Of a DNA stretch of 64,000 nt, positions 1 to 12,900 are shown in pieces. This stretch comes from Odontesthes bonariensis. Lineage: Eukaryota; Chordata; Actinopteri; Atheriniformes; Atherinopsidae. Numbering within the stretch: position 1 is the first letter of the stretch; each line of letters opens with the position of its first letter. Both the position numbers and the translations under genes were made by a program. A model generated the notes under the pieces. The model saw only the letters and a list, made by a program, of their open reading frames with translations, was not told where the DNA came from and made no database searches. The stretch spans positions 15,460,436 through 15,524,435 of the forward strand of contig NC_134506.1 of assembly GCF_027942865.1 (NCBI RefSeq). The letters are read 5' to 3'.

Positions 1-197
1 AAAGAGCTCATCATGTCTGACTCTAACAAGAAGATTAAAGGACAAAAAGATCGAACAGCACGAAATTAGAAAGGCCAGTGTAATCATGCAACAGCTTTCA
101 AATGAGTGCAAATAGTGTAACATGACAGTGAGACATTTAAATCAGAAAGCATACATATCTTCTGCAGCTTTAACACCGAGTGTTTTTCCCCACTGAC

Positions 198-845
198 CTT
201 TACATACAGGCTTTGTGCTATTCCAGGTGTGGCCCCTACAGTATAACATCGAGGGCCCACGTAAGCGAAAGCCGCTGTTGCAGCTGAACAGTACCCAGGA
301 GCCATCCTCATTCATTCTGCTCCTCCCATGGACAAGTGGCCCTGGGTTGGAGCAGCCAGAACCTGAGCGAGGGGAGAATAACATTGGACTCAATATGAAA
401 TTTGCCTCTCTTCTTCTCTCTTTAAACTCTCTGAATTTGAATAAGTATTCAGTTTCAAAATACAAATAATGACAAAAAGCAGAGACTGAAATCCTAAAAT
501 ACAAAGATAAATAGATTCGGTCAAATCCTCACCAACACAGACTGGGGGATCCCGCGACCAATGTCCAGACACACAGCTGTTGGTTTTGTATCCATGGAGC
601 TTGTAGCCAGGATGACAGCGAAAGATCACCAGGAGTCCACCATAACGAAAAAATGTCTGCCCGTTGTCAAGGTGCTTAAACCCACTGCATCCCTTTTCTC
701 CAAACACTGCAGAGAGTTTCACAATCAATGCCTGAAACAAAACTTTTCTGTGGGCACAACTCGAATTTTAACTTCAAGAAATACCTGGAACATAGATGCA
801 AACTAGAGCAATCAGTGCTGCCAGGAGCCCCTTCTGAGCACCCAT
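198..845 (-). CDS. Secreted sushi (CCP) domain protein, 5' part only
   Basis: Three coding exons can be joined: 785-845, 533-706 and 198-362, all with AG/GT borders and all phase 1, the symmetric phase usual for sushi exons. The first encodes a signal peptide (MGAQKGLLAALIALVCIYVP). The second and third each encode one CCP/sushi module of about 55-58 residues, with four cysteines, the conserved Trp before the last Cys (GHWSRDPPVC; GHTWNSTKPVC) and the Y/F-x-L-x-G turn (GYKLHG; GFRLRG). The second exon ends PVCVG and the third ends PVCKG, each followed by a good donor, so more exons must follow left of base 198 and outside the window. Sushi modules are extracellular binding domains of complement regulators and adhesion proteins. 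I do not recognise the family member, so no symbol is given. It lies head-to-tail downstream of ppef1 on the same strand. Confidence 0.8.
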
Positions 846-2366
846 CCTAATGTGTGCCGAGGATGACACTGCTGTCTGCAGAGCCAGAAGACCTCTTTTT
901 AAATTTGAGAGGGGAAGGGTTTGGAGGAGGAGTGAAGGGCTCGGAGAGCGAAAGTGGGAAGATTAGAGGAGGAAGGAGAGGAGGAAGGGGTACGGTGGTG
1001 TATAAGCTCAAAAACTCTTGACAGATGGATACAGAGGTATCAGAAGAGATGCTCAGTTTGTTCTTGCTTTATAGCAATCAAACAATCTTACTTGTTTTTA
1101 CATTTAAAGTGACTATCAGACAAACAGTTTTGCACCGGACGACCCAGTATAAAAAATAGTCTCCTCATCTCCCTGCTTGTCTCAAATTGATCTCTTCTTT
1201 TAGCTGAATGCGACTACTTTGTGTGTGCACATGTGTAAAAGTGTATGTGTGATGCCCTCAGTAAAATCTGAACCCGTTATTTACTCCGACTGATTGGAAG
1301 TCTGGGCCTGTTTAACAGCTCTCACTGTATGTAATTAGAGGACGCAAAATGCCAGAGTGAAGGAGCACATTTACACACAAACACACACCGAAACACACTC
1401 TAAAGATATACACAACTAAAACAGTTGATTTAGAAAAAAAACGAAACAATTTATTCCTTTTCGAAAAACAGTTAACTTAAGATGAAACAAAAACTGAAAC
1501 TGGAGCCTTCGATGCTTTTAATACTACATATAACCAGCATTCACCTCTTTTTTTTTTTTAGATACATATGTGCAAACTATTGCAATACATTAAATCAAAC
1601 ATTACAGATGACAGATTCATAAAGCCAGAAATGTTCAGTCTTTACTCAGTTAAAATTGTGTTGGACGACAGCCCATTTTATAAACAGATAGCTATAATGC
1701 TGTTACCTTTTCAATGACATACAGAAGGAGCGGCAGAACATTAGAGAGAAAATCTAACACAGAGGAACAGGGTGATTTCAAAGCTATGGCATAAACAAAT
1801 CCTCGATAAAAGCAACAAACCGTATAAAAATCAAACAGAGATTTTTTGTTAAATGTCAGAAAAACTGTTTTGTTCTGAATGAATACTGTCAATCTAAAGC
1901 ATATGAAGCACTAAGACCTGCTTCAGATTATTTCAGCTTTGCTTTCTTAGCACAAGTACACATGATCGTGTTTCTATTGGATACTTGTTTGTTGTTGTTT
2001 TTTCAGTCACTTGGAAATAAATGAAAATATTCACATTTTTATTAAGGTGATTATTTGCATTTACCTCAGAAAACATTCTATATTCGGAACTTGAATATCA
2101 AGGACTGTATCTTTTGCAAACTTCGTCCTTCCAGATGTTCATAAATTTCTTGGCAAATCCGTCCAACAGGTACCAACACCAGAAATTGCCAAGATCCAGC
2201 AATATTTCCTAGATATGTCATTTCAATTAATTTCTACTTTTGTAGTCGTCTGGTTTTTGATGGTGGATTTTTCCTTTAACCACTTCAAAAATACTAAAAT
2301 ATCTTGTCTGATTTGGGTGTTCCTGCCGTCCTTCCTCCGTTGGTTACTTTTACAAGTTTTTGGGGC
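846..2366. other. Intergenic region and ppef1 3' UTR
   Basis: No further coding exon is visible. The right part (about 2030-2366) is the likely 3' UTR of ppef1. Bases 870-1010 are purine-rich and lie just upstream of the sushi gene start, so they may belong to its promoter. I see no recognisable repeat family here. Confidence 0.5.
2038..2043 (-). terminator. Probable ppef1 polyadenylation signal
   Basis: A minus-strand AATAAA lies about 325 bases past the ppef1 stop codon at 2367-2369. A second AATAAA at 1450-1455 would give a longer 3' UTR. Which is used cannot be told from the sequence. Confidence 0.45.
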
Positions 2367-3924
2367 TCATGAATACTTCTCTCTATCCGTCTTTTCACTG
2401 GGTTGCTGATCCTTGATGTCTAGTTTGTGCACCACTCTGAAGGCCTCCAGAAACTCAGTGAAGTCTATACTGCCGTCCTTGTTGAAGTCAATACTGTGGG
2501 CCAAGTCATCAATGGCCCTGTCATCGATGGCGACCCCCAAATGAGCACTGAAAAGACGCCAGGTGTGACGAAACTCCTCGATGGAGATCAGACCTTAACA
2601 CAACGACACATATCATTCACACACTTCATCTGGTGAAGAAAATTCATTCATTTAAAATTATAACTTTTGTTTACCTGAGTGATCTTTGTCAATGATGTTG
2701 AAAATGATCTCTATGTCTGTCCTGTATCTGAACAGTGTTTCCGCCAAGTTTGGAGTGACCTAATGGGAGAGAAGAAATAATGTAATAAAATTAAATAAAA
2801 TGCCAAAACTGTAGAGAACCACCAGCTGTGGTATAGTAGCATACCACATACAGTATTAAAGTATTGTACCACAAGACGTACAAGTACCAGCAGGAAATAA
2901 TTCATCCTTACAGGCAAAAAGTAAAAAGGACAGCATTAAAAACTCATTTGAACCTAACCTGTGCAGTTACTTTATTTTTTTTTTTCCTTTTCCTTTTTTA
3001 AACCAGGATTTTAAGGCAGTACCTTGCACAACTGTGATGTATATTTCTTTTTCTACTGAGTACATCAACCACTGTCTCTATGCAGACACCTATGCACTCT
3101 AACACATGACCGGTTTCCTTTCAGGGATCAATTAAGTATTTTTTATTTTGATTTAGTTGAATGTATGAAGATTATTATCTAAATTCTGTATAATTATATT
3201 AGCATGTGCAACAATAAAGGCACTTAAAAAAACACAAGAGTTTTGGACTGGAAGGCTTAATTGTGACAGATTTAAAGCCTGCTGTTGCTCCTCATTCAGA
3301 GAATATTAAGTGCATATGCTTCATGCTATCTTAGGGATATTTAGGAGTTTTTTCCCCATTTTTAATAGTAAATCTGTGGACACTGTGGAAAAAATCTTAC
3401 TATTTGGAGTTTCTCATATCATACTTGATTACATTCCATTTTTTTCCCCACAAATTTACTGTCATCAGTACTGAAGAACTTGTGTGCTGCAATAAAAGCT
3501 AGTAACAGCAATCAAATACATGAAGTGATAATGGCTTCTCCACTCTTTTGCTTTGGACCTGAGGCAGAGGAACTTCTGGTCCCATATCCTCAAAGCAGGA
3601 CTGATACTCAACACTGCCATCTGGTGCAAGATTGGCTAAGCGTGGACGAAGAGTCCTCCAGGGCAGGTCCAGTCTCACAACGGACTCCAACACCTGAGCC
3701 CATTCACTGACTGACACGCAACCTGTAAAATAGATGGGTTTACACATAATAACTGCACATTTCAGCCTGGGTTATTACATGTTTGTAAATAAACAAAAAG
3801 GAACACGAAGAGAGCACCGGTATCGTTCTGGTCGTACTGCTGGAAGCCCACCATCAGCTCAGAACGATGAGCAAACAGCTTCTCCTTTAGCACCCTCAGA
3901 GCAGAGCCTTCAGCAGCTCGTACC
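2367..3924 (-). other. ppef1: ppef1 EF-hand exons
   Basis: Exons 3818-3924, 3559-3722, 2675-2759 and 2367-2593 form the calcium-binding tail. Loop 1 ([12 protein letters not shown]) is split by the intron after DTG. Loop 2 (DKDHSGLISIEE) and loop 3 ([12 protein letters not shown]) have canonical ligands at positions 1, 3, 5 and 12. Loop 2 is also interrupted by an intron after the serine. The protein ends EKTDREKYS. Confidence 0.9.
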
Positions 3925-6900
3925 CTGCAGACACAAAGATAAACACTAATCAATAATCAACATATTACTTCAAAAAATAACAACATGCCAGTGATAACTT
4001 CAAACAGATTTCATTGACTGTAAATGCTACATTCAGCTGTGGTTAATTTGCCTAATATCATACATAGATACATACAGGCACATCAGATTGCTGTACCTTT
4101 GTGTCAGGGTGAGTTTACGAGTTGTGCGACTGACTTGATACTGGTAGAACCGTGGAACCAGTTCTCTACCCAGTTTGATGTAAGCGCCACGATTACTTCC
4201 CTCCTCATAATAGTTTGATGCTGAGAAGATGGTGATCACCTGCAACATTCACATATTTGTCTCTCCGGGCTTGTACATGGTAAACATTTGCAGACTGTGC
4301 ATGAATACATTGCATCCCACCTGTCCGCCATGACAGAGTTCATATCCCTCCTGTTTGCACTCATGGGAGCGGATGAGGAGCTGCAGTCCGTGTTGGAGCA
4401 GCAGTCTCTGGGTGACATCAGGGCCAAAGTAGCAGCCTCCTCCTCTGAAGGTGTTGAGGCTGCAGCCCTCTTGGGTTTTAGGGTCACTCCACAATATATC
4501 CACAATCTGCAAGAAAGAAAAGCAGATGGCAGTGCTGAATATGTCGCATCGCATTAGGGCTGAGACAAATTCACTCCTCTAACCTGTTTCCAGTCCTGCT
4601 CGTGTTGCGGAGGTGATGGTAGGGGAACGGAAGATAGAGAGTCCAGGAAAGGCACTTGGAGGATGTTATAAGGCATGTTGGGAGAAGACGGACACGGACG
4701 AGGCGAGAGGCAGGATGGAGTTCGAGGAGAGCAGAGTGAAGAAGAGGATGATGAGGAGGAAGAAGTAGAGGCTGCGCTGTCTTGTCGGCTAAGCCTGCAT
4801 TGCCTCTTTCTATAAAAACAAAAGGACAGAAGAGTCTGCCACTTTAGAATGAAGTTCTAATTAAATAGATAAAAAATAAATAAATAAAACAAACATAAGA
4901 TGTGTAGATGTGAGCTTCTTGGAGACCTTTGGTTGGGGGTTAGCTGGCTCTTGTGGCTGCGACAGCTGCTGGGACGAGAGCTGTCTGTCGATCTCATTCT
5001 TTTGGCCTGTCTGCAGGAATGATCGATGTCCAGCTGCTCCAAACCACGTCTGGGAAACTTCAGGGCAGATTTCACCTGGAGGAGCAGAGAACGGGAGACT
5101 CAATAAAGTCAGATCCAATGTATTTATTTAGGACTGTGAAGTACAGCAGAATGTAAAGCCTTAACAGAGCAGGTTTTAATTAGTTAATTACAAAGTTAAG
5201 ATTAACGATTAACAAGAAAAATGCACTCAAGTATTTAGTATGAAGATACTTCTAAAAATCCCAGCTAAATTCATATTTTTTCTTGAAATCAAATAATTGT
5301 AACGTGTTTCTGATGACGCAGGCACAGGAGTCCTGAAATGTTCAAGACATGTTCTGGAGCGGTGGCTTGCGCAAATGTTAGAAACATTTACGCTGGACTT
5401 TCTGTGGAGATTTTTCACTCTGACCCCGAGCACAATCTCCAGAAAATCAACAGCTGAGACAATGTGTGAACGAGTGAGCGAATCTTCTGTTTGCTGCTGC
5501 TGTCAAACAGTGTGTGTGTTCTGGTGAGAGTTTGTCCTTTCTAATGACCTGTATGCTGGTATCTGCTCACTCCCAGATATTGTGGACACATACAGATACA
5601 TGAATAAATCATCAACACAATAAGGAGCCTCATCTCCTATTCTGAATGTGTTGTAAAGAAAACACAACAATCAGCATCACATTCTGCCGCATGCAAACTC
5701 TAGATACCAGTTCCCCTGCACCCCCTTCCTCATATTTCCAGCCAGGAGAGCGTATCTCCCACCGTGAAGAATCAACATCACAATGCTGTGTGTGAAGATG
5801 GCTTAATAGTTTGCCATTTTTTAGCCTCTTCTGAATCATTTTTGGTTCATAGCTGCAGGTGAACAGATGGTAATTGAATCTGAACAACTCATATGTGCAA
5901 AAGCTGAAAAAAAAAACAAAGCACGGAGCTCGTTACCACTAATGTTAGCATGTTGTGTTCTTGGATTGGATGATCTGATCTCTCCTCCCATAGACTTAAA
6001 CACTTGCACATTCTCATTTACAAAGCTATTTTTGGCCTTCTCCTGTCCAATCTACAGACGTATGCTCTTCGAAAAAGCGCTGTAAACTATGACTAGTTTT
6101 ACTGTATCTAAAGCCTGTACTGAGTTGGGAAATACGCCATCCCCTACACACTTGATCATCTCTAAAGCTGAAGTCTAACAGTTACATACAGTATGATTCT
6201 ATACATAATTCATAAGCAAAAAGTATATAATTCGCATCTTAAAACTTAAATTTTATTCAATAAAAAAAAATTATATAACAATTCAACAAACTGATACTGG
6301 TGATGCAACAGCAGCACTCATGTTGTTACTGACTCTTAAAGCAGACAAAGTTATCAAGAACAAGGTAATAAAATAACATGTTTTGATATTTTTTTCAGGA
6401 GCTGGAGAAGACCACAACTAAAAGCACATACATGCCTCTCAATGCTTCTGTCTGCTAGAAATGGGTGTAAAAAACTGTAATTATAATCACCACATCAACT
6501 TCAGGTAAGCTTTTAATCTTTTTTTTTTTTTTTCTAACCTCTCGTTTGCCAGAAAGCCATTATTGAAATAAAAAGTGCACAATGGAAGATGAAGGCAAGG
6601 CAAGGCAATTTTATTTATAGAGCACAATTCATACACAGGGCAATTCAAAGTGCTTTACAGCTACATAAAATCACAAGAAGGCAATAAAACCAGATGAAGG
6701 CTGGCTGCACATCACCACCGACCTTGTGCCTCTCTATGGTGCTGAGAAAGTCCAGGTCGGTCTGGTCTGAAATCCCTCCGTGCACAATCAGGATCTTTCC
6801 GTCAATGACTGTGGCCACGGGCAGGAGGCTGAAAACATCCTGAAACAGCTGGAGGATCTCGCGGCCATGAATCTGCACAAAGTAAAGGAGGAATTCACTT

Positions 6901-9900
6901 CAAAGCTGTGGGACATCTCAGATCAATCTATCAAACTCCATCAGCTATGGCAGTCCCCAACCTGCAGAATGAGTTCTGTACATAATGAAAGCAGAATGAC
7001 ACCATGTATCTAGACTTGACTGTACCTTATATTTCTGCATGACTTCTTTTGTGAACCCATATCTGGAAGAAAAGAAAACTCATGGTCATAATTGGGAAAA
7101 AAAATAATAAATTCCTCGCCCGCCACACCTCTGACCTGAGGTTCATTATGTGGTCCTCATGGTTTCCTCGGTTCAGATGCATGTAGTCGGGATAAAGCAG
7201 AAGGTAGGCGAACAGGAGGATGACCACTTCGACTGACTTTTTCCCACGATCAACAAAGTCCCCATTAAACACGTATGGCGTCTCGGCAGATGGAAGTCCA
7301 TTCTGAAAAACATGAAAAAAAAAAATCCAATGTTCATGGAGATGTGACTCTCTGTAAGTTTGGACAATACGGAAAAAAAAAAGAAAAAAAGAGAAAAAAA
7401 ACCCACATTGGTTCTTACATTTAGAGTGATTACTTCGATCCTAGTAGTGCAAAGCCAAAATGTTTCATATGTTTAATATTTCTCATAAACTTACATTCAT
7501 TTCTTAATATACACTTTTTTTCTTTCCATGCTTTCAGCATATAAAACAAACAAGCAAACACAAAACGTTGGAACTGGAGAAATTTAGTGCTCGTAATGAA
7601 GTAAAAACAATCTTAATGATTTTATTTGAAGCAGGTGATGTCAATGGGAGATTGAGATTAAGCCTTTGAAGAGCAAACGTAGGAAGAGGATCTCCAGTTT
7701 GTCAACAAATTGTGTGAAAAAAAAATCATTGAACCGTGAAAAAAAATGTTCCTGAAACAAACATTAGACGAGATTTCCATATTTCTCCCTCTACTCTGCA
7801 GAATATCATTAAATGGTTCAAGGAATTTTTTGTGAATAAAAAGCAAACCACAAGCCTAAACTGGTCATCCACGATCTTTGATCCACAACATGACACAGCA
7901 TGAACTGTCATTCATCAATACCCGATTAAATAATATGGACAAAAGATTACTTTGGGAAACTTTTGTCAAGCACTCCTTAATGGATTTACATTCCTAAATG
8001 CCATTTAAAACTTTTCACGTAAAACAAAGTGGTGACGTTGACTTCTCTGGACTCAAAGGCATCTGAATAGACCATCACACAGTGGAATCATGTTTTATGG
8101 TAAGCTGAATCAGCATTTAAGATCTTTTTTGGAAGAAATGGACACAATGTGTTCCGGTCCAAAGAAAAAAATGTCCTATCCAGGCTGTTATCAGCAACAA
8201 GTCCAACAGCTCACTTCTGTGATGGTATGGGGTTGTACATTATCAGTGCCTTTGGCAAAGTTAATTTCCCCTTCTGTGATGGCAGCATTACATACTATAT
8301 ACTAACAACATACTAACTTTTCCAGAGATGTTCATGATTTTTTTTTTAATCAAGACAAAGCAAAGACACACTCTACATATTTAAAAGCATTGATTGGGCA
8401 CCGGTTAGCTCAATGGGTTGAGGGGCCCTTTGCTGCATGTCCTTCACCTCTCTCTCGCCCTCTGCCCCATTTCCTGTCAAGCAACTTTCAAATAAAGACC
8501 ACAAGTGCTGAAAAAAAACTTTAAAAAAAAGACTTGGTTGAGGAAGAAGAAGGCATGGTTACTGGACTGGGCTGTCCTCTCCAGTCTCCTGATGGAGAAT
8601 CTTAAAATGTCTACCTCGTACTGTTGTACACCTTAAGATGTACGTAAGATGTGCTTGCAGGAAGAATAGAACACATAACACCTGAAATACTTCATTGCTT
8701 ATGAGTACCAGAGTTTGTTGTGAGAAGTGTCAAAAGCTTTACTGTCCCAACATTTTTCTTATTTCTTGGAATGTATTTCAGGCCTAAAATGCCCAAATGG
8801 ATGTAAATTAAGAAATGAAATGTAGTTGAGGAGACAAAACATTAAAGCTCTTGGGTTCATACAGCCAGCAAAGAATTCAAGTCAAGCTACATGTAAGAAT
8901 GACTGCATTTTTTACTTGAATTTTCCATTGTGTCCCAACTTTTTCTGATTTGGGATTGTATAACCCCATAATTATATATAAAAAAAAAATCTGTCTCTAC
9001 CTTGTAAAATATAAGTAGTAAGTCATCAAGCCGGCCATGCAGATCACCTGTGCCAAAAGAAAAATCACAGCAATGGATTAATTATTGATCTAAATTGATC
9101 CTCAATTTACAGAGATGAGATCTAAAATTCTTTAATTGCATCTTGATACAAACTGTTCTTTGTATGAGTCAAGTATTCTTGAGTCTAATGACATGCAACT
9201 TGTTACGAGGAGGCAGCTGTGGAAGACAAGTCAAGTGCCTGATCAGGATGCAAATAAACAATGCCCTCCTTTCTTGGTACAGTGCTATTAAGATACAGTC
9301 AACTGTAGTTAAAACCCATTTAAAGACATCAGCGATCATTTAACCAGCAGATCAGCTGAGCAGGGAATTCATTTATTCAGTGCACAGCACTGTGGATTAC
9401 AATGACACCGAAGTGTTCTCACTCTTTCTCTCCTTTACTGAAAATAGCAATACCGAATCTGGAATCAACAATTCGAGGCCGCTCACCACATATAGTGATC
9501 TCGTTGGTGTAGGATGTTGACAAATTGATGATGTTTGGCATCTGTTTGAGGAGCTTTTTGGTCTCGTACAGCAGCTGCATAACATATCTGGCATGTAGAG
9601 TCTGTGTGGAAGGAATTCCCCAAGATTAAAGCAGACAAGCATAAATAAGAATGAGAAAAACTCAAAGCACCATATTCAGTACCTGCTGCTCCTTAAATGC
9701 ACAGAGGAGAGAGTTAGTATCTGAGACAGAGAGGGGAAACGATATCCGGGGTCCAGTGTAAGACTCTGGGATGGAGATCAAGTTGTAGCAGGTCTCCCTG
9801 TCTACCCAGGGATCAACCACAGGGTCCAGGAGCTGGGAGATCAAGTCTTTTGAATTAAATTAAAAAAAAAGTTAGGGGTCAACAACATATGCACAGCATC

Positions 9901-12900
9901 CGCTCTGATCTAAACGTAAAACCATTGCATTGAGAATCCACAGCTGATGAGATAAAACAGAACCACCACACTTTGGGAAATACAACAATAAAAGAAAAAT
10001 CACAGAAAACAGAAAAAACTAAACAAAACATTTTATTCTGTTCTTGTGTGTCTTTTTATTTTGTTGTTCTGTTTTCTGAAGTGTAGCTTTCTAGGCTGTT
10101 GCTGTGTTTTCTGATATATTATGGTGTCTTTTAAAACGTGTTTACCATTTTGTTGTCATGTTCTAGGTATGTTATTACATTTTAATTTGATTGTATTTTC
10201 AGAAATGTCTTTGTGTTTAGTTGTTGTCTTTGACACATAAAAGTCACTACAAAAAAACCTCTTGGGGCAAATTTGTGATATGAGATTAGATTTAAAAGTA
10301 TATGTAAAACCTTTAATTATATAGACCAACTGTATCTTATATCGCTTGCAGGTTTAACTTGGAGGTTGCATTGCTGGGGACCCGGGTGATAGCGGTGAAG
10401 TTGATGATGTTCCGATGAGGAATGGTTCAGATTGGAACCTGTTCAGTTGGTTAGAGTTACATTTGAGCCTGAGTAGCCCCTGTTGGTGGGTAAGATCATA
10501 GGATGCTTTTTAGTTTGACGTCACCACTGAACATGTCCGTTCATGCACACACACTCTTTTGCTCCTGTGTAGATTGTTTCGGACCTTATTTGGACCTAAG
10601 ATTAGATACAATTTTAAGTGAGAGCTAAGGTGTAAAAAAGATATTGGTCATTTGACTGGTGATTCCTCTCTGATTTTAAGCCAGTCAGACCTGATGCAAC
10701 ACGTGCACACTTTTGCCTTTCAAGCCTGGTGCAATGTGAATTTATGTGCTCATTCAAAGATAGTCTGATGTGTGGCTGAAATACTTAAAGATAAAATAAC
10801 ACTGTTCAGTTATGTTCTATAATGCACATTTCATTGTGGGGCTACACGGTGGCGTGGTCATAGACTGGTGACCCCTCCGTGGTGTCCCCTGCCTTTCGCC
10901 CAATGCTTGGACAGGGTCCAGCCCCCCATGATCCTGAATTGGATTAAGCTGGTAAATAAAATGGATGGATGTTTATTTTTTTCCTGGGCATGAAAGGGAA
11001 AATAAATGACAAAACAATTCGTATCAGCTTTCAGCTGTTGTCCAAATTATAATCTTTGCATGAGTATTGATATTTCATAAATAGTGCATCTCTTGTTTCA
11101 ATAATTAATTTTTTTCTTATTATTGGCGGCTTGCCACTGCATCATATCCAATTCTATGTGGCATAAGAGCACTCAATTATGGTAATAAAAACCGATGAAC
11201 TCTAATTTATGCAAGTGAGGATCAGCCATGTACCTAGAAGCCTATTTCTCCTTTGTTAAATTACAATTAGTCTCTATGTGATGGCCTTTGTTCTGCAAAA
11301 CACAGACACACTCATACAGATGCCAAAACCTGTGGTCTGTAGAACAGACAAACAACAGTGTAGCCTTATTACACGTTGATTCAATGTGAAACCCACAAAG
11401 AAGATGCTCAGCAGATGGTAAGCAATAAGGCTGAACTAACAGATTAGCTCATCAATGAGGAACTGTGCTTTTTAACTGGATGAGAGCAGGTCAATACACA
11501 CATTTGCCACAGATGTTTCAGTGCTACAAACCAACAAATTGGCCTCTACATTCCTTGTGGTTGCTAAGCAACAAGGTATATGCAAAGGGTTTGCTGATCG
11601 CAATTGATTCTAAAGAAACAAACATATTGTTACATTTCCCATATCAAAAACTATTTAGTTGTTGTCTGAACAGCAACTAAACAGAAAGTAATGACGAATA
11701 AACACTAATGTCATTTCCCACCATCAAATAAAGCATCAAATCAAGGTTAGAAATATGTTTAAAGCTGTAACAGATAAACAAATCAACCAAACAAAAATTA
11801 AGTTTTCACTATGTGGGAAACACAGGCGACCCTGTTGTTGCTATTAGGAGGAAATTCGTCCCACAAACAGACACAGAGTGAATTTACAGTCTTTGCAGTA
11901 ACTGAAAATAACACATCAGCCTTATAAGGAAAAGTTTCTTTACTCTAACTAAAATTACCTTTACGTAAGCAGGGATTAAATCTGTTTTCAAGAACACCTA
12001 ATTGTCTTAACAGTTTAGTCGAGTGTTTTTTGCTCCTGACCTGGCCCGTTTCCATTCAGGTGCGTGAAGTTGTCCAGCATGAAACTGAAAAAACTGGAGA
12101 GCTAAGGAAAGGAAAACAAAACAACACGTGTAAAGCTTAATGACGCCTCTCAAATAATTGTCCTTCTAATCAGAAGGAAAATGTTCTGAGACACACCTGT
12201 AGCTGGTCCTGTTCCCCGGCATATTCAATGGACTGAAAGATATTCCAGGTGTACCTGCGTCTCATCTCAAGACGGGCCATGTAGCGCCGGAACCATTGCT
12301 GGATCAAAATAGCTGCCTTCATAGCTGCAGCAAAACATCAGCTGTTATTGTTAAATGACTGAGGAGACCTGTCTTAATATCTGCAGTCACCTATACATAC
12401 ATAAAAAAAAAACTACTTTAAAACACCTCATCTCTGATTCAAGAGAGCTTTTCTAGAAACACGTGGCAGCTTTCAATTCCATAAGTCAAAGAATGTAAAT
12501 TTACACAGGATTAAGCTTTCATAAATATGCAAAAATGGAAACAGAGATATATGCACATCCAATATACTGTGTGTCACAGATGGATCTATAAAGATAAGCA
12601 GGGTCTTACTCAGAGTCGGGCTGGGAGTCTTAACTGCTTCATCTGTGAGAAGAAACACTACAAGTCAGCACAAGACACTGGTAATTGAACAAAATGATTT
12701 GCAAGGGTACACATGGACAGACACACACACACAAAGTAAGAGAGATAACAAGACACAAGGGAGGTCATGTACAACAGTGGGACTGGAAAAACTACGCAAA
12801 TTAAATCAGCTTTTGGGAGTAACAGCACTCATTAAAGAGGAGAGAAGACAAGCTGTGAAGAAAAAAAAAGGACCATCTGTCAAACATCTGCGTGTGCGAG

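Larger units (their letters stand above)
7303..9000. other. ppef1 intron 7 holding repeats
   Basis: The intron between exons 7136-7302 and 9001-9047 has A-rich runs at its left end (7310-7400), then a decayed mariner-type element split by a SINE (annotated separately). I see no missed exon: the reading frame is continuous across it (FYK then NGLP). Confidence 0.6.
4097..9601 (-). other. ppef1: ppef1 catalytic core with serine-rich insert
   Basis: The PPP catalytic domain is spread over exons from 9487-9601 down to 4097-4239. The first metal-binding motif is split across an intron: G at the end of 9487, DLHG at the start of 9047. Between the HGG half and the [16 protein letters not shown] half lie exons 4927-5075 and 4584-4809, which encode a basic and serine-rich insert with a run of eight serines (residues about 320-444). 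An insert at this place is normal for PPEF proteins, but this one is longer than in human PPEF1. It is probably a disordered loop outside the fold. Confidence 0.88.
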
